From contig JAHFPK010000069.1 of NCBI GenBank assembly GCA_023266715.1, positions 1 through 10,626 on the forward strand: a stretch of DNA of 10,626 bases. Direction: 5' to 3'. The stretch is from Hyphomicrobiales bacterium (lineage in GTDB: Bacteria > Pseudomonadota > Alphaproteobacteria > Rhizobiales > Aestuariivirgaceae). Of the stretch, positions 1 through 6,494 are shown one piece after another. Below the pieces are notes generated by a model, which saw only the letters and a program-made list of their open reading frames with translations, ran no database searches and was not told where the DNA came from. A program made the translations under genes and the position numbers. Each line of letters begins with the position of its first letter. Position 1 is the stretch's first letter.

Positions 1-1
1 T

Positions 2-634
2 GGCGCTTCAGAGAAACCAATTGACCCCACCCGCTATGCCGATGATACCCAATTTTCCGATGACGTTCATTGCGTTATGAAGGCCTTCAATTTGAGGCGG
101 CCTGTGCTCGTGGGCTGGTCCTATGCTGGCCGCATCGTCAGTGACTATGTGACAGCGCATGGGACTAAGTGCATTGCCGGAATAAACTATGTATGCGCGC
201 GGACAAAAGATGATGTGGCCTACGATGGGCCTGGTACGGGCCTGTTGCGCGGGATGATCCACAATGATCTGGCAACCAATATCAGGGCGACCCGGGCATT
301 CATTCGCGCCTGCTATGAAAAACAGCCCAGCCCGGAGGATTTCGAATCTGCCCTTGCCTATAATATGCTGGTTCCGCCCGGTATTCGCCGTGCGCACCTC
401 AGCAGGCCGGCGTCAGATGGCAGTATTTTGGCACAACTCAATGTGCCGGTGCTGGTCACTCAAGGAATTGAGGACAAGCTCGTGCTTAAGGGTCTTGGCG
501 AATTCACGGCGGCGGTTGTGCCCGGCGCGCGGCTTTCAATGTATGAAGCTGTTGGCCATTCACCCTTTGTAGAGGACGCCCAACGCTTCAACCGCGAACT
601 GGCGGAATTTGTGCGGCACGCTCAAACTGGGTGA
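2..634 (+). CDS. Alpha/beta hydrolase, 3' part (5' end outside the window)
   Basis: The reading frame is open from base 2 to the TGA at 632-634, giving 210 residues with no start in view. The ATG at 77 is internal, because residues before it (P-x-R-Y-A-D-D-T-Q) already match the segment preceding the nucleophile elbow in this family. The elbow is G-W-S-Y-A-G, with the likely nucleophile Ser at bases 119-121. A strand ending V-L-V-T-Q-G-I-E-D supplies the likely acid, and V-G-H-S-P-F-V-E-D near the C-terminus supplies the likely catalytic His. Together these form a normal Ser-Asp-His triad of a soluble alpha/beta hydrolase (Abhydrolase_1/6 type). Substrate is unknown; esterase, haloperoxidase-like or C-C hydrolase activity are all possible. 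It converges on eda with about 25 bases between stop codons and has no evident functional link to the Entner-Doudoroff operon. Confidence 0.85.
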   Translation, partial: GASEKPIDPTRYADDTQFSDDVHCVMKAFNLRRPVLVGWSYAGRIVSDYVTAHGTKCIAGINYVCARTKDDVAYDGPGTGLLRGMIHNDLATNIRATRAFIRACYEKQPSPEDFESALAYNMLVPPGIRRAHLSRPASDGSILAQLNVPVLVTQGIEDKLVLKGLGEFTAAVVPGARLSMYEAVGHSPFVEDAQRFNRELAEFVRHAQTG

Positions 635-659
635 GGCGATGTTACAGCTGCCTGGGCTT

Positions 660-1298
660 TTATCCAAGTTTTGCGGCCTCGCGGGCCAAGGCTTCAATCC
701 CGGCCCAATCTCTGGCCTCGATCAATTTCCTCGGGACCATCCATGAGCCACCGACGGTGATTACATTGGAGAGCTTCAAATATTTTGGTGCGGACTCAAG
801 CGTAACGCCACCGGTTGGGCAGAAATTCACTTGCGGCAGGGGAGAAGCGAGAGAGGCGAGATAGGGAACGCCGCCTGCCGCTTCGGCAGGGAAGAATTTC
901 TGAAAGCGGTAACCGCGTTCCATGAGGCTCATGCATTCCGATGCCGAAGCGCTGCCGGGAAGCAGGGGGACGATTACATCCTCAGCCGCGTCAAGAAGAG
1001 TCTTGGTGGCACCGGGGGAAACCGCAAAGGCGCAGCCAATGTGCTCGGTTTCCTTCAGCTTCTTGCCGTCGAGCACCGTGCCAGCGCCGACAATGGCACC
1101 TTCCACCTCGGCGATGATCGCCCGAATGCATTCAAGGGCCGCCTTGGTACGAAGCGTGATCTCAAGCACCGGCAAGCCGCCTTTGATCAACGCGCGGGCC
1201 AACGGCACTGCGTTGGCGACGTTTTCGATGACCATGACTGGTATGACCGGCGCGGCCTTCAGTATTGAATCCATGCCTGTTTGAACATCTTCTGTCAT
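660..1298 (-). CDS. eda: KDPG aldolase (2-dehydro-3-deoxy-phosphogluconate aldolase)
   Basis: This enzyme cleaves 2-keto-3-deoxy-6-phosphogluconate to pyruvate and glyceraldehyde-3-phosphate, the last step of the Entner-Doudoroff pathway, in the cytoplasm. The 212-residue class I aldolase shows the expected residues: Glu46 in V-L-E-I-T-L-R-T, the Schiff-base Lys134 in F-Q-K-F-F-P-A-E, and Thr162 in C-P-T-G-G-V. The phosphate-binding end T-V-G-G-S-W is also present. The frame stays open upstream to 1475, but that part lies inside edd. The ATG at 1298 is chosen because it gives the normal family length, starts one base after the edd stop (TGA-A-ATG on the minus strand), and follows a good GAGGTGG Shine-Dalgarno 6 bases upstream. 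It is the last gene of the zwf-pgl-edd-eda operon. The same family also includes 4-hydroxy-2-oxoglutarate aldolases, but the position next to edd makes the KDPG role the clear choice. Confidence 0.96.
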   Translation of the reverse strand: MTEDVQTGMDSILKAAPVIPVMVIENVANAVPLARALIKGGLPVLEITLRTKAALECIRAIIAEVEGAIVGAGTVLDGKKLKETEHIGCAFAVSPGATKTLLDAAEDVIVPLLPGSASASECMSLMERGYRFQKFFPAEAAGGVPYLASLASPLPQVNFCPTGGVTLESAPKYLKLSNVITVGGSWMVPRKLIEARDWAGIEALAREAAKLG

Positions 1299-1299
1299 T

Positions 1300-3123
1300 T
1301 CAAGCCACCTCAAAAATTGATGCGCCCTGGTCGGCCCGGCCGGCAAGATTTCGAAATGCCTTGAATAACTCGCGGCCCGTTCCTTCTTCATTCCTCGAAA
1401 GATCAGCAATGGCTGGAACGCGCTGCGCAAATTCCTTGGCATCAACCAGAATTTCAAGGCGGCCGTTGTCTGCATCTATGCGAATGATATCGCCATCCCT
1501 GATCTTGGCGATGGCACCACCATCGACTGCCTCAGGTGTCACATGGATTGCGGCTGGCACCTTGCCTGACGCGCCGGACATGCGGCCGTCGGTGACCAAC
1601 CCCACACGAAAGCCCTTGTCCTGCAGAACACTCAAGGGCGGGGTCATGCGGTGGAGCTCCGGCATGCCGTTGGCCTTTGGGCCCTGGAAACGCACCACGG
1701 CGACAACATCCTTTTGCAATTCTCCCGCCTTGAACGCTGCGTGGAGTTCTTCCTGGGAATGAAACACCCGGGCTGGCGCCTCAATGAAATGGCGATCGTC
1801 AGGAATTGAAGAGGTCTTGATCACTGCCTGCCCCAGAGGCCCTTCAAGCACATTGAGGCCACCGTTGGATTGAAATGGATTTTCGCAGCCGCGCAGGACT
1901 TTATCGTCGTGGGAAACGGAAGTGGCATCTTTCCATTCCAAAGCGCCAGCGGCGTTTAGTTTAGGCTCAACCAGATAGCCCTTGAGCCCGGTGCCCATGA
2001 TCGTTGTCACGTCCTCATGGAGCACGCCGCGATGCAACAATTCACGAATGAGAAAACCCATGCCGCCAGCGGCGTTGAAGTGATTCACATCGGCCTTGCC
2101 ATTGGGATAGATGCGGGCCATCAGGGGCACGACGGGAGAAAGTTCGGCCAAATCCTTCCAGGTCAGAACGATGCCCGCTGCTGCAGCCATGGCGATGAGA
2201 TGGAGCGTGTGATTGGTGGAACCGCCCGTTGCCAGCAGCCCCACAACACCGTTTACCACTGCCTTTTCGTCATAGATGCGGCCAATTGGCGTGTAATTGT
2301 TTCCGAGCGCTGTAATCGAAAGAGCCTGCTGGGCGGATGCCTTGGTGATTTCATCACGAAGCGTTGTGCCGGGATTGACAAATGTTGTTCCTGGCAGATG
2401 CAGTCCCATGATTTCCATCAGCATCTGATTGGAATTGGCCGTGCCATAGAAGGTGCAGGTGCCAGGGCCATGATAGGATTGGGCTTCGGCCTCCAACAAT
2501 GCAGAACGGTCCACTTTGCCTTCGGCGTAGAGCTGGCGGATCTTCGCCTTCTCGTCATTGGGAAGGCCAGAGGTCATGGGGCCAGCGGGAATGAATACCG
2601 CGGGCAAATGGCCAAAGGAAAGAGCACCAATGATAAGGCCCGGCACGATCTTGTCGCACACACCCAAATAGACGGCGGCATCAAACATCTGGTGCGACAG
2701 GGCCACTGCGGTTGAAAGAGCAATGACATCACGCGAGAACAGTGACAGTTCCATGCCGGTTTCGCCTTGCGTGACGCCATCACACATGGCGGGAACCCCG
2801 CCTGCCACCTGCGCTGTGCCGCCAGCCTCACGGGCAGCATCACGGATAAGCTGGGGGTAGTTTTCAAAGGGCTGATGGGCGGAAAGCATGTCGTTATAGG
2901 ACGTGACAATGCCAAGGTTCGGGCCGGCGCCGGTGCGCAGCTCGCTCTTGTCATGGGGACCGCAGGCGGCAAAGCCATGGGCGATATTGGCGCAGCCCAG
3001 CGCCTTGCGCTTTGGTTGTGAACTTGCAGCATCGGCAATACGCGCGAGATAGCGTTGCCTGGTTGGCCTGCTGCGCTCAATGATTTTCTCCGTAACGGCG
3101 GAGACGATGGCATGGACAGTCAT
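1300..3123 (-). CDS. edd: 6-phosphogluconate dehydratase
   Basis: Edd dehydrates 6-phosphogluconate to KDPG, the committed step of the Entner-Doudoroff pathway. It is a cytoplasmic iron-sulfur enzyme of the IlvD/Edd family. The 607-residue length is typical. Visible family motifs are the G-V-P-A-M-C-D-G-V-T-Q-G segment (Cys114), G-V-C-D-K-I-V-P-G (Cys156), and C-T-F-Y-G-T-A-N-S-N-Q (Cys223); the first two are the expected cluster-ligand positions. The C-terminal third has the V-T-D-G-R-M-S-G-A-S-G-K motif. The Y-G-T-A-N-S-N form and the length favour Edd over IlvD dihydroxy-acid dehydratase, as does the neighbourhood. The ATG at 3123 follows a GGAG element 8 bases upstream and lies 13 bases after the pgl stop. 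The eda start is one base after the edd TGA. Confidence 0.97.
   Translation of the reverse strand: MTVHAIVSAVTEKIIERSRPTRQRYLARIADAASSQPKRKALGCANIAHGFAACGPHDKSELRTGAGPNLGIVTSYNDMLSAHQPFENYPQLIRDAAREAGGTAQVAGGVPAMCDGVTQGETGMELSLFSRDVIALSTAVALSHQMFDAAVYLGVCDKIVPGLIIGALSFGHLPAVFIPAGPMTSGLPNDEKAKIRQLYAEGKVDRSALLEAEAQSYHGPGTCTFYGTANSNQMLMEIMGLHLPGTTFVNPGTTLRDEITKASAQQALSITALGNNYTPIGRIYDEKAVVNGVVGLLATGGSTNHTLHLIAMAAAAGIVLTWKDLAELSPVVPLMARIYPNGKADVNHFNAAGGMGFLIRELLHRGVLHEDVTTIMGTGLKGYLVEPKLNAAGALEWKDATSVSHDDKVLRGCENPFQSNGGLNVLEGPLGQAVIKTSSIPDDRHFIEAPARVFHSQEELHAAFKAGELQKDVVAVVRFQGPKANGMPELHRMTPPLSVLQDKGFRVGLVTDGRMSGASGKVPAAIHVTPEAVDGGAIAKIRDGDIIRIDADNGRLEILVDAKEFAQRVPAIADLSRNEEGTGRELFKAFRNLAGRADQGASIFEVA
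1305..1311 (-). promoter_or_regulatory. Ribosome binding site of eda, inside the end of edd
   Basis: On the minus strand the sequence reads GAGGTGG, ending 6 bases before the ATG at 1298. It lies within the last codons of edd. This site settles the eda start against the longer open frame and suggests that ribosomes finishing edd can reinitiate on eda. Confidence 0.7.
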
Positions 3124-3131
3124 GGGCTTAA

Positions 3132-3135
3132 CTCC
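3132..3135 (-). promoter_or_regulatory. Ribosome binding site of edd
   Basis: On the minus strand CGGAGT stands just upstream of the edd ATG, with its GGAG core at 3135-3132 and an 8-base spacer. It overlaps the region directly after the pgl stop codon (3139-3137), so it sits in the 13-base junction between the two genes. Confidence 0.6.
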
Positions 3136-3136
3136 G

Positions 3137-3793
3137 TCAGGGACACCAGTAGAGTGTCACAGGTTTTTTTGATCTCAGAATAGCCCGTACCGGCATGGCC
3201 GCAATGGGCCCCTCTGCAAGAGCCAAGTTTAGCACGTCGCGCTTGCCCTGTCCCTCGATGTGCAGGCAAAGAAGACTCGCGTCAAGAAGGGCCGGCAGCG
3301 TGAAGGTAAGCCTGGGCTCACCGGCGGCAGGTGCCGAGATTTTTAAAATGCGCGTTTCTGTCTTGGGATCGAGCGCTTCGCTCAAATGATCGCCGTTTGG
3401 AAAAAATGAGGCGGTATGGCCATCGCTTCCCATGCCGAGAACAACGACATCAAGGGTTGCAACATTTTCCGCGTCGGCATTTTCAAACAGTGGAACAAAC
3501 TCTGCCCCTGCAGCACAGTTTTGCAGGAGGTTTTCACGAACCAGTTTCGTGTTGGAACGGGGATGTGATTCGGGCACCTGGCGTTCATCAACAAGGGTGA
3601 TTGTTATCTTGCTCCACGGGATATCGATGCGGGACAGCGTTTCAAAGAAAAGCTTGGGGGTTGATCCACCAGATACGGCAAGACAAGCACTGCCCTTGCT
3701 TATCACATGGCGTTGCAATGCATTGGCCACATCCGTCGCAAGGGCCGAAGCCAGGCTTCCTTTGCTTTCAAACAATCGCTCTTTCGCGATCAT
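3137..3793 (-). CDS. pgl: 6-phosphogluconolactonase (DevB/SOL type)
   Basis: Pgl hydrolyses 6-phosphoglucono-1,5-lactone, the product of Zwf, to 6-phosphogluconate. The 218-residue protein is of the NagB-like DevB/SOL type, not the E. coli beta-propeller type. Motifs are L-A-V-S-G-G-S-T-P (residues 38-46, phosphate loop), T-L-V-D-E-R-Q-V (67-74) and L-G-M-G-S-D-G-H-T-A-S-F-F-P (119-132). The ATG at 3793 overlaps the zwf stop as ATGA, so translation is probably coupled to zwf. No separate strong Shine-Dalgarno is needed or obvious. The protein is a little shorter than usual for the family (about 230-240 residues); the segment between residues 100 and 115, just before the G-M-G-S-D-G-H motif, appears compact. 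All main motifs are intact, so I read it as functional. Confidence 0.95.
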   Translation of the reverse strand: MIAKERLFESKGSLASALATDVANALQRHVISKGSACLAVSGGSTPKLFFETLSRIDIPWSKITITLVDERQVPESHPRSNTKLVRENLLQNCAAGAEFVPLFENADAENVATLDVVVLGMGSDGHTASFFPNGDHLSEALDPKTETRILKISAPAAGEPRLTFTLPALLDASLLCLHIEGQGKRDVLNLALAEGPIAAMPVRAILRSKKPVTLYWCP

Positions 3794-5271
3794 GCAACGT
3801 CGCTTTCATGCCAAGTGCGCCCATCGCGCTCGATCAGGGCGACGGCCGCCGATGGTCCCCAGGTGCCCGCCGTATAGGGCTTGGGCAATTCTGGGGACTC
3901 CCGCCAATAATCCAGAATGGGGTCAATCCATTTCCAGGCGGCGGTCACTTCATCCCGGCGCATGAAGAGGGTTTGATTGCCGCGGACCACATCCATGATC
4001 AGGCGCTCATAGGCATCGGGATTTCGCACACCGAAGGCATCGGCAAAGCTCATATCGAGGGGAACATGGCGCAGGCGCATGCCGCCGGGACCCGGATCCT
4101 TGATCATCAGCCAGAGCTTTACCCCTTCATCGGGCTGCAGGCGAATGACAAGGCTATTGGACCTGATGGTGCCTGCACTGGCATCAAATACGGAATGAGG
4201 AATAGGCTTGAATTCAACGACAATTTCCGAGGCGCGCGATTCAAGCCTCTTGCCGGAGCGCAAATAAAATGGAACGCCATTCCAGCGCCAATTTCCAATT
4301 TCAACTTTCAACGCCACATAGGTTTCGGTCTTGGAGGTGTTTGAGCCCAATTCTTCCAGATAGCCAGGAACCGCCCCACCCGCCGAGGCTCCGGCGCGGT
4401 ACTGCCCGCGCACAGTCTGGGTTGCCATATTATCCGCCGTAATCGACTTTAGGGATTGCAGCACCTTCAACTTTTCATCGCGCACGGCGTCGGCATCAAT
4501 TGATATCGGAGGTTCCATGGCCACAAGGCACAAAAGCTGCAGCATATGGTTTTGCACCATATCGCGGAGCGCTCCAGCCGTATCATAGTAGCCGGCGCGG
4601 CCCTCTACCCCTAAGGTCTCCGCCACGGTAATCTGCACATGGTCAATGTGGGCGGCATTCCAGATGGGTTCAAATAATGCATTGGCAAAGCGCAGGGCCA
4701 TGAGGTTCTGCACGGTTTCCTTGCCGAGGTAGTGGTCAATACGATAGATCGACGGTTCCGGGAAAATGCGGCCGATCTGCTCATTCAGGGCCCTGGCCGA
4801 CGCACCATTTTTGCCCACCGGTTTTTCGACCACAACGCGGGACTTTGGCGTCACCAGATTATGGCTGCCGAGGCGCTCGCAAATCGGGCCAAAGAGATCA
4901 GGCCCCACGGCCAGATAAAAGACGCGGATGCGGTCATCCATGGGCTTCAGTACTTTTTCGAGTTCTTTCCAACCCGCTTCCTGGTTTGCTTCGGCGGCCA
5001 CATAATCCAGACGATCAAGAAAGCGCTTGCACGTATCAGGCTTGCGCAAGTCTTCAGCCACATGGGCTTCGATTGCCGCCAAGGCAGAGGCACGAAACGC
5101 ATCACGGGTCATGGCGCGGCGCGAGGAACCAATAATGCGGGCAGCAAGCGGAATTTGTCCCTGCAAATCCCGGTAAAAAAGAGCGGGAAGCAGTTTGCGT
5201 TGGGCCAAATCGCCCGTGGCGCCGAAGACTATGAGGTCGAAGACTTCGACAGGAATAGTTCGCGGAGTCAT
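3790..5271 (-). CDS. zwf: Glucose-6-phosphate 1-dehydrogenase
   Basis: Zwf oxidises glucose-6-phosphate to 6-phosphoglucono-1,5-lactone with NADP+ or NAD+, feeding both the Entner-Doudoroff and oxidative pentose-phosphate routes. The 493-residue length is normal. The N-terminal Rossmann fold carries F-G-A-T-G-D-L-A (residues 16-23). E-K-P-V-G (149-153) and the signature R-I-D-H-Y-L-G-K-E (177-185), with its catalytic His and substrate-binding Lys, follow. The C-terminus ends in the expected W-G-P-S-A-A region. The ATG at 5271 places the Rossmann motif at the usual distance from the N-terminus. It is the first gene of the operon and overlaps pgl by 4 bases. There is no convincing Shine-Dalgarno before the start: the expected position is occupied by the palindrome TTGTAACAA. 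Confidence 0.97.
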   Translation of the reverse strand: MTPRTIPVEVFDLIVFGATGDLAQRKLLPALFYRDLQGQIPLAARIIGSSRRAMTRDAFRASALAAIEAHVAEDLRKPDTCKRFLDRLDYVAAEANQEAGWKELEKVLKPMDDRIRVFYLAVGPDLFGPICERLGSHNLVTPKSRVVVEKPVGKNGASARALNEQIGRIFPEPSIYRIDHYLGKETVQNLMALRFANALFEPIWNAAHIDHVQITVAETLGVEGRAGYYDTAGALRDMVQNHMLQLLCLVAMEPPISIDADAVRDEKLKVLQSLKSITADNMATQTVRGQYRAGASAGGAVPGYLEELGSNTSKTETYVALKVEIGNWRWNGVPFYLRSGKRLESRASEIVVEFKPIPHSVFDASAGTIRSNSLVIRLQPDEGVKLWLMIKDPGPGGMRLRHVPLDMSFADAFGVRNPDAYERLIMDVVRGNQTLFMRRDEVTAAWKWIDPILDYWRESPELPKPYTAGTWGPSAAVALIERDGRTWHESDVA

Positions 5272-5399
5272 ATCTTGTTACAATTCCAATTTTGAGGTAC
5301 GCCAATCAAAAAGGCGATCTACACGCCGACGGCCGCTTTTGCAATAATTCAATTCCACTGATTTATTGATTTTTTTGCAGGGCTGGGCGATGGATAGCG
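5272..5399. promoter_or_regulatory. Divergent zwf / fructokinase control region
   Basis: This 128-base AT-richer stretch lies between the zwf start (minus strand) and the repeat element before the fructokinase gene, so it should hold the promoter of the Entner-Doudoroff operon and probably that of the kinase. Seen directly: a perfect 9-base palindrome TTGTTACAA at 5275-5283; the octamer CAATTCCA twice in the same orientation, at 5281-5288 and 5350-5357; and an inverted pair CAATAA (5342-5347) and TTATTG (5363-5368). Any of these could be regulator sites, but none matches a consensus I can name with confidence, including that of HexR. No clear zwf promoter could be assigned. Confidence 0.5.
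5339..5367 (+). promoter_or_regulatory. Candidate sigma-70-type promoter for the fructokinase gene
   Basis: TTGCAA (5339-5344) and TTTATT (5362-5367) are separated by 17 bases. Each matches the sigma-70 consensus at four of six positions. Transcription would start near 5374, leaving a leader of roughly 160 bases that contains the entire double palindrome. TTGCAA is self-complementary, and on the minus strand a 17-base spacer leads to the poorer TAGATC, so a shared -35 box for zwf is conceivable but weakly supported. Confidence 0.25.
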
Positions 5400-5402
5400 C
5401 TA

Positions 5403-5450
5403 GAGCAAATCCCGGCGAAGTTGCATGACTTCGCCGATAAGGATTTGCTC
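5403..5450. repeat. First hairpin of the paired palindrome
   Basis: GAGCAAATCC (5403-5412) is the exact reverse complement of GGATTTGCTC (5441-5450). The adjoining CGGCGAAG (5413-5420) is the exact reverse complement of CTTCGCCG (5429-5436). The result is 18 base pairs with an 8-base loop TTGCATGA and a one-sided 4-base bulge ATAA (5437-5440). No T-run follows, so it does not look like an intrinsic terminator. Confidence 0.9.
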
Positions 5451-5465
5451 CAACATACTGATGTG

Positions 5466-5513
5466 GCGCGATTCCTTTTCGACAAGGTGATTCCTCCTTG
5501 CCGGGAATCGCGC
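5466..5513. repeat. Second hairpin of the paired palindrome
   Basis: GCGCGATTCC (5466-5475) is the exact reverse complement of GGAATCGCGC (5504-5513). Inside it, CAAGG (5483-5487) can pair with CCTTG (5496-5500) around the loop TGATTCCT. Alternative pairings exist: CCTT (5474-5477) with AAGG (5484-5487), and the internal GATTCC (5489-5494) with GGAATC (5504-5509). No terminal T-run follows. Confidence 0.85.
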
Positions 5514-5527
5514 TAGCACCCAAATGC

Positions 5528-5534
5528 GGAGGAA
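5528..5534 (+). promoter_or_regulatory. Ribosome binding site of the fructokinase gene
   Basis: GGAGGAA lies just upstream of the ATG at 5538, a near-perfect Shine-Dalgarno match, although the spacer after the GGAGG core is short (about 5 bases). It confirms the start. The same seven bases are exactly complementary to TTCCTCC at 5491-5497, in the apical part of the second upstream hairpin. Confidence 0.8.
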
Positions 5535-5537
5535 AAT

Positions 5538-6464
5538 ATGATCGTTTGCTGCGGCGAGGCGCTGATTGACATGTTGCCGCGCACATCCCGGGAAGGTGCC
5601 CCCGTCTATCAACCCTTCAATGGCGGTTCAATTTTCAATACGGCCATCGCCTTGGGTAGGCTGGGGATCATCACCGGATTCTTCAGCGGGTTGTCCACGG
5701 ATTTTTTTGGCGACAGCCTGAAAGCCGGCCTGCAAGCCAGCAATGTCGATTTGAAATATACCAAGTTCTGGGACAAGCCTTCAACGCTTGCCTTCGTAAA
5801 ACTGGAAAATGGCCAGGCACGCTATTCTTTCTATGATGAAAATTCCGCGGGCCGGATGCTGACGAAAAAAGATCTTCCGAAGCTTTCCTCCGATGTCAAC
5901 GCGTTGCATTTCGGCTCTATCAGCCTCATTCACGAGCCTGGTGCTTCAACTCTCGAAGCCCTGATGATGCGCGAGGCCACCGACCGCGTAATCTGCCTTG
6001 ATCCCAACATTCGTGAAAATTTGATCAAGGACCGCCGCGAATATCTGGCGCGGATTGGCCGACTGGTCTCCATGTGTGACATTTTGAAGATATCCGACGA
6101 GGATGTGACCTGGATTACGGGAAAAACCGATCTCTCATCGGCAGCCAGAAAATGGCTCAATGCAGGCGCCAAGGTTGTGGTGATCACCAGGGGCGGAAAC
6201 GGCGTTGAAGCCTTCACCAAAGGCCTTTCAATCAAACTGCCTTCCATAGACGTCAAGGTGGCGGATACGGTGGGGGCCGGCGATACATTCACTGCTGGGT
6301 TTCTCGCCTCCCTGCAAAGGGCCGGAAAACTCAACAAGGCATCCGTCGCCTATCTCGATGAACCGGCGCTGCGCAATGCCGTGGCTTACGCGGCACGCGC
6401 CGCCGCCATTACCGTATCGCGCGCAGGGGCCAATCCGCCCTGGCTTCACGAACTGCAGAATTAA
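5538..6464 (+). CDS. frk: PfkB-family sugar kinase, probable fructokinase
   Basis: This 308-residue kinase most likely phosphorylates fructose to fructose-6-phosphate with ATP. The ribokinase/PfkB fold is shown by N-G-G-S-I-F-N-T-A-I-A-L-G-R-L-G (residues 28-43, first signature) and D-T-V-G-A-G-D-T-F-T-A-G-F (243-255, second signature), with Asp249 as the catalytic base and G-A-G as the anion hole. The opening C-C-G-E-A-L-I-D-M and the L-D-P-N-I-R motif (154-159) are usual in bacterial fructokinases of this family. The start has a strong GGAGGA. The gene is divergent from the Entner-Doudoroff operon, which fits a role in bringing fructose into that pathway via phosphoglucose isomerase. Specificity cannot be proved from sequence: 2-keto-3-deoxygluconate kinase is the main alternative and would also fit beside edd/eda. 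Confidence 0.85.
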   Translation: MIVCCGEALIDMLPRTSREGAPVYQPFNGGSIFNTAIALGRLGIITGFFSGLSTDFFGDSLKAGLQASNVDLKYTKFWDKPSTLAFVKLENGQARYSFYDENSAGRMLTKKDLPKLSSDVNALHFGSISLIHEPGASTLEALMMREATDRVICLDPNIRENLIKDRREYLARIGRLVSMCDILKISDEDVTWITGKTDLSSAARKWLNAGAKVVVITRGGNGVEAFTKGLSIKLPSIDVKVADTVGAGDTFTAGFLASLQRAGKLNKASVAYLDEPALRNAVAYAARAAAITVSRAGANPPWLHELQN

Positions 6465-6494
6465 GCCCGGTCCGGTTTTGCCATTTCCCCTGCA

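Larger units (their letters stand above)
5400..5516. repeat. Paired-palindrome intergenic repeat (Rhizobiales mosaic/MITE-like)
   Basis: Two long imperfect palindromes lie side by side, separated by 15 bases, with CTAG at each end (5400-5403 and 5513-5516). Extending outward and inward, the 7-mer GCGCTAG occurs in direct orientation at 5397-5403 and 5510-5516. The layout (CTAGAGC start, a long bulged hairpin, a short spacer, a second hairpin, then CTAG) resembles the dispersed intergenic repeats known in Hyphomicrobiales genomes, such as the RIME-type mosaic elements. Only one copy is visible here, so dispersal is inferred. It ends 11 bases before the fructokinase Shine-Dalgarno sequence and would be carried in that gene's mRNA leader if transcription starts upstream. 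Confidence 0.7.

Noticed and set aside
1299..1475. An N-terminal extension of eda, as the frame stays open to 1475
   Set aside because: The extra 59 residues lie inside edd in another frame, do not resemble the aldolase family, and the ATG at 1298 with its Shine-Dalgarno gives the normal length.
2017..2715. A 232-codon plus-strand open frame opposite edd
   Set aside because: It is antisense to clearly coding edd sequence; its composition is that of a shadow frame (Gln-, His- and Gly-rich) and it has no recognisable domain.
5163..5173. GCAAATCCCGG inside zwf, identical to part of the first hairpin
   Set aside because: It is an 11-base match within conserved coding sequence, with no accompanying palindrome; best seen as chance rather than a second repeat copy.
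5403..5513. The hairpins before fructokinase as intrinsic terminators
   Set aside because: Neither stem is followed by a run of T on the plus strand; the T-run at 5370-5376 precedes the hairpins. On the minus strand the region is upstream of zwf and no gene ends there.
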